Assembly (NCBI RefSeq): GCF_014851395.1
Contig: NW_024040040.1
Coordinates: forward strand, 14,745,403-14,809,402
Direction: 5' to 3'
Source: Micropterus salmoides
Taxonomy: Eukaryota; Chordata; Actinopteri; Centrarchiformes; Centrarchidae
DNA length: 64,000 nucleotides
The translations under genes were made by a program, and so were the position numbers. How positions within the stretch are numbered: the first letter of the stretch is position 1; every line of letters starts with the position of its first letter. Positions 59,957 to 64,000 of the stretch are shown in pieces. Below the pieces are notes generated by a model. It did no database searches. It was not told the DNA's origin and was given only the letters and a program-made list of their open reading frames with translations.

Positions 59957-60209
59957 GGTAACAACTTAACTATCTCCAGGGAATGAACAGTTCTAGCTAG
60001 CCAGAAAGAAGCCTGAAAACAGGCTTTAAATTAATAATACATTTGGCTAAATGGCTAATTTATTGAAAAGAACACTATCAGAGGATAATGTTCTTCATAC
60101 TTTCACTGTCCACAAAGTCATTCCTCTCACCTTTTGAGAGAAAGAGGCATCAGGAGAAAGTAAGCACCATTTGTTTATGTTGAAATAATGAGATAGTTAA
60201 GTTGTTACC
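59957..60209. mobile_element. 253-bp MITE with perfect 20-bp inverted ends
   Basis: GGTAACAACTTAACTATCTC at 59957-59976 is the exact reverse complement of 60190-60209. The interior is AT-rich and non-coding. Size and structure fit a miniature inverted-repeat element; the superfamily is unknown and no clean target duplication is visible. Confidence 0.65.
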
Positions 60210-61499
60210 TTAGCGTAACAGAGATATAGTAATTATGGCGAGTTGTTATCTGAACAGTTTGTCAATTTGAGTCAAGGCTTCCAGGTGTTGACAGGGAGAT
60301 CTTTGTGGAAAGACAAAAACTGACTAAAGTGTGTCTTCTGATTCATGTGTTCTCCTGGCAGTGTGTCTTGGTTGTGCCCTCGATGAACCTAATAGGTGAG
60401 AAGATGGACAACATAAGGTATAATGATATACAAGTTTATTATCAGTTCAGAAAGCTTGTCAGTTTGCTTCTACTAGACTACAGTGATACTTTCTAATGCC
60501 ACAAAATGTTGCAATTCGCAAAAAATCTAATGATGGTATTTTCTGTACCTGTATGGAGGACCAAACCTGACAAACTAACTGATAAGATTAGAAATCAAAA
60601 AATTCTTAAAGTAAATTAACATAAAAATTTCTATCTACATTATTTATTTATTTTTTCATTAAACTTAACTTTATTTGACTATTCAATCCTCCAATTGATC
60701 AATTTCTTTTCTAGTCAGCCAAGTTTGTTTCTTCAAATTCTGCCGTCAGTCAACGACACACCAAAAACACACTGCCGGGGAAATTTATTCTTTCAGGAAA
60801 ATAAATCACAGTGAAACAAGTGATTGTTTTCCATATGTGCTGTCTGATATCAGATACGTACAGTATATAATTGACTATATTTGTCTGAAGAGTTTTCTTT
60901 GGCATGTTTAGACAAATATTGGAGCTACTTTTAACTTTTAGACGCCTTCCCTTCTGACAAAACGATGTACAGTAGTGACCGCGGCAGCACCAGATAAGCT
61001 TGGTGCCTTACAAACAGTGAATGAACCTCTTAACAAAATGCTCAGAAAAGAAATACTGGCTCAAAAGAGGATCCATTCCCTTAAAGATAATGAGATATAA
61101 TGATTTTTTTTTACTTGAGATCTATACAGAGTTCTAGCAAAATAGTAAAGATTTGAATAATAAATCAAAAACTGATTTAAAAAGAACAAAAGATAAGATT
61201 GGGGGCTGCTGCTTTTAGGATCATTTCCATTTTTCTTAAAACATCTCTAATAAATTAGTAGAAACTTGGTCACAGAGCGACTCAACACTATATCTTGTAT
61301 GAAGGTAAACTTTGCTGCAAGGTTCATGTCTGTTGTACTTTATACCACCAACCTGAGTATAGTTACTCTTTAAATCAATCGCATCACGAGGCAAAAACAT
61401 TGATATTGGACGATTCTGCAAAACCCTGGATTATGACAAAATTTTTCAGTTTTCAATGCAGACATTATGAAAAAAAATTTCTTGTTTAATCTGCACAAA

Positions 61500-61890
61500 T
61501 GCTTATGTCTACAAATGGCAAGCTGGGTGCAATAACTTCCTAGTCCTAAGTCTTGTTGTTACAGGAGGTTCAGCAGAAAGTCTTCAGGAAGTTACTTCTC
61601 CTCACCAAAAAATAGTCCAGTAAACAGACAGATTAAATAATGGCAATATGTAAAGTGTTAATTAAGGAGCGTTAGAGGTGCTGCTAGGTGGATTTTGATA
61701 TTTCATACAGAGCCAGGCTAACTATTTCCCTTTCTTAGTCTTTATGCTAAACTAAGCTAAGCTGAGCTAACTGCTGGCTGTAGATTTGTATTGTACAGAC
61801 TGAAATGAAAATGATATCAATCCTCTTACTCTTAGAAAGAAAGCAAATAGGCGTATTTCCCAAAATGTCAAACTACTGCCATACCTCAAA
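61500..61890 (-). repeat. GCTTAGC-family dispersed repeat, copy 3 (inverted)
   Basis: Reads on the minus strand: the plus strand shows AGGTGCTGCTAGGTGGATTT, CTAAACTAAGCTAAGCTGAG and ends TTTCCCAAAATGTCAAACTA. The left part (AACTTCCTAGTCCTAAGTC, AGTCTTCAGGAAGTTACTTC) matches the far end of the same family. Confidence 0.75.
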
Positions 61891-63720
61891 CCCTTTCAGG
61901 TTAGGGAAGGATTGTGGTTAGGGTTTTTAAGAAAGAAAATATTAATTGTAGGTTTGCGAAAGAACAAAAACTCTGGTCTGCCATAATAAGTCGGAGTTTA
62001 CACAACCTCCACTCCCTTGATTTTTCCATCTCTACATAAAGGGCACACTACTTCCTGTATTGGCACTTAATGTAAATTGTGGCATGCAGAATCGTCTAAT
62101 ATGAATGTTACAGGGGTTGCGAGCAGGCAAGTCTTGATAATATGTATTTCATTTTGTATGGAAACTGGTGGACAGGAATGTCTTAAAAGTATATCGTATT
62201 TTAGATTCACGCTGTGTAACAAATTCTGTCCTATATAATAAGAAATACATGACTATCCCCAAGAAATGTTCAGCCTGACACAGTTTCAAAATGTCTTGAA
62301 GGGACCTCATTTGTGAGGCCTAATTAGTGCAACTTTCAAAGGAGATCATGGCTAAACACCACACTCCTCCTTATTTTATACCCTGACACCAACCTAAAGC
62401 CTGACCTGATAATTAAATACTGATCAAATGTTTTCCCATGATGCAAAGCAGCTCTTAATTTATTGATTTAAACAGAATAAGATATAATGTATTTTCTCTT
62501 AATCACTCTGTATACATCAGTATGAAAGGAGGAAAATAATGGTGAAAAACTTGTATAGCACAAAAGAATAAGCAAAAAACTAAGGCGGGTTTTGAGCAAC
62601 TGTTCTTACAATGTAAATCTAGTATGAGGGCACAGATTAAATCCAGAATCAGTAGATTTCTTTGCCCACATTCCCTGTTCATTTCTTTGTTGTACACTGT
62701 TTGATAATGGACTGAAACATCAAGACTGCAAATGGAAAATGTGTTTCAATGCTACTGTTTACAAGCACGCTTACCTGTCTCATTCTGCCCCATAGCATAA
62801 ACGTCATTGGTTGATTGAACAGGGAGCCATTTTCCATTCAAAATAAAACCAACCAATGTTGAGCTGGGCTGCTTGAGACAATCAGAAGGTATTTCCAGAC
62901 CAGCGTACCACCATCCCTCTCTTTGTAAATGTGCCGAAATGATGAGAGATGTTTTGGCCCTTTTGACTTGTGGAAGTAGATCAGAACAAAATTACACAAA
63001 GCTCACTCAGACTTCTAAAAAACAGCCCGTCCTGGCTTTCCTTAACTTTCGTTTCACCTTTACCTCCTGCCAAACTTTTGTCTCAAAATGAAACTCACTG
63101 CTAATTTTATTTTTCACAGATTCAATCTCAAAGTAACCACAAATACAGAACTTATAAGGAAGATTTTCTTTGGTAAGATGTAAAACAAAAGAAAATAAGC
63201 AAAAGAACAAATATTTATTCCAGTAGAAAAGTTATAGATGAATATTTGCTGGCCATTATTTTTATAACAAATAAATGTACATAATGTCTTTGAGAAATGC
63301 TATTTGCTGTATACATGTGCTGAAATGAGACAATGATGAACCACTTGGAACAACAGCAAGGTCCAGTATACAAAGTTTCAGTAATGTGCAATACAAAACG
63401 GCATGCTGTTTTAAAATGAGGAACTTCATGTACTGTACTATGCAACCGCAAACTGTGTACATCGCTTCATGCTGTGGCTTCTCCAACCACCCTTTTCCAA
63501 GCAGCTTCATCTGGACTTTTAAGGGATGTTTGTGTTGATATTTTTTTTTTCTGTGGAAGATGAAAACCTAATGCGGTATTGCATGCATAATGTACCATTC
63601 TAATTTATAAAAAGGAATTAAAGAAAAATACATAAAATTGGAGGCGATTGTGTATAAGGCAAAGCTACAAGTGACTTAAAACATTTCTTTTTCAAAATAA
63701 AAGTCGCTCTAAAGTTTTAT

Positions 63721-64000
63721 AAGTGTAATGAATGTTTAAGTCGAGACTTAAGATTTACTCTCATTTCATTGTAGAGTATTTTATTTTATTTTTTGGTGCT
63801 TTTCAATTTGTGATCTCTTGAGTTGCAAATCATTAACAAGGAATTTAAAACAAATTTGGGAACTTGGAGGCACTAGCACTAGAATCAGTTAGCTGTTGGC
63901 TACAACTTGAGCCTGTTTTTTGCCCTATGCCTTTATATTTTGCCGCATTGGCACGGTTAAAAGAATGCTGAATTATTTATCAGCAGTTCCTATTTGCAAT
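63721..64000. other. Window end, nothing recognised
   Basis: AT-rich sequence without reading frames or repeats I can name. Confidence 0.5.

Larger units (their letters stand above)
58130..63720 (+). other. cacnb4 3' UTR and/or downstream DNA
   Basis: No coding sequence was found from 58130 to the window end. The nearest poly(A) signal is AATAAA at 58177-58182, only about 50 nt after the stop. Others lie at about 63270 and 63697, and a UTR of several kb is possible because mammalian CACNB4 has a long one. A 253-bp MITE (59957-60209), a GCTTAGC-family repeat (about 61500-61890) and A/T-rich sequence fill the rest. I cannot place the real transcript end. Confidence 0.4.

Noticed and set aside
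1..64000. A novel multi-gene system, CRISPR array or virus-derived gene cluster
   Set aside because: I looked for regular spaced repeats, clustered unknown genes and retroviral-type coding blocks and saw none; the window is explained by two vertebrate genes plus repeats.

Overview
This is vertebrate nuclear DNA, almost certainly from a spiny-rayed (percomorph-type) teleost fish. The genes are split by GT-AG introns, their proteins are close to human SEMA5B and CACNB4, and the non-coding DNA is full of fish-type repeats: Tc1-like elements, MITEs, SINE-like pieces and microsatellites. There are no bacterial features, operons or CRISPR arrays. I found two protein-coding genes, both on the + strand, and no convincing third gene or RNA gene.

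Region 1 (1-14358) is non-coding upstream DNA with repeats. It includes a near-complete 1.6-kb Tc1-like transposon (7888-9502) with 217-bp terminal inverted repeats and a broken transposase. Region 2 (14359-about 32300) is sema5b. It has 21 coding exons (14403-29600), a predicted protein of 1092 residues and a roughly 2.7-kb 3' UTR. The order is signal peptide, Sema domain, PSI domain, seven thrombospondin type-1 repeats, one membrane segment and a cytoplasmic tail. Region 3 (about 32660-38215) is intergenic and repeat-rich, and ends in a 42-bp-arm inverted repeat just before a CpG-rich promoter.

Region 4 (about 38216-58129) is cacnb4, the beta-4 subunit of voltage-gated calcium channels. It has two alternative N-termini: a distal two-exon form (38462 and 40402) and a proximal one-exon form (44101). 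Both join a shared body of 12 exons and give 536 or 502 residues. Region 5 (58130-64000) is 3' UTR and/or downstream DNA with a 253-bp MITE and other repeats.

The two genes do not form a pathway. Sema5b is a membrane guidance cue and Cacnb4 is a cytosolic channel subunit, although both are used in neurons. Exon limits were set by hand from splice consensus, reading phase and protein similarity. Every junction in both models keeps phase. I saw no evidence of a new multi-gene biological system. The points most worth a second look are the alternative starts and uORFs of cacnb4, a coding micro-repeat insertion, two stop-free introns whose lengths are multiples of three, the foldback at the cacnb4 promoter, and several repeat families present in multiple copies.
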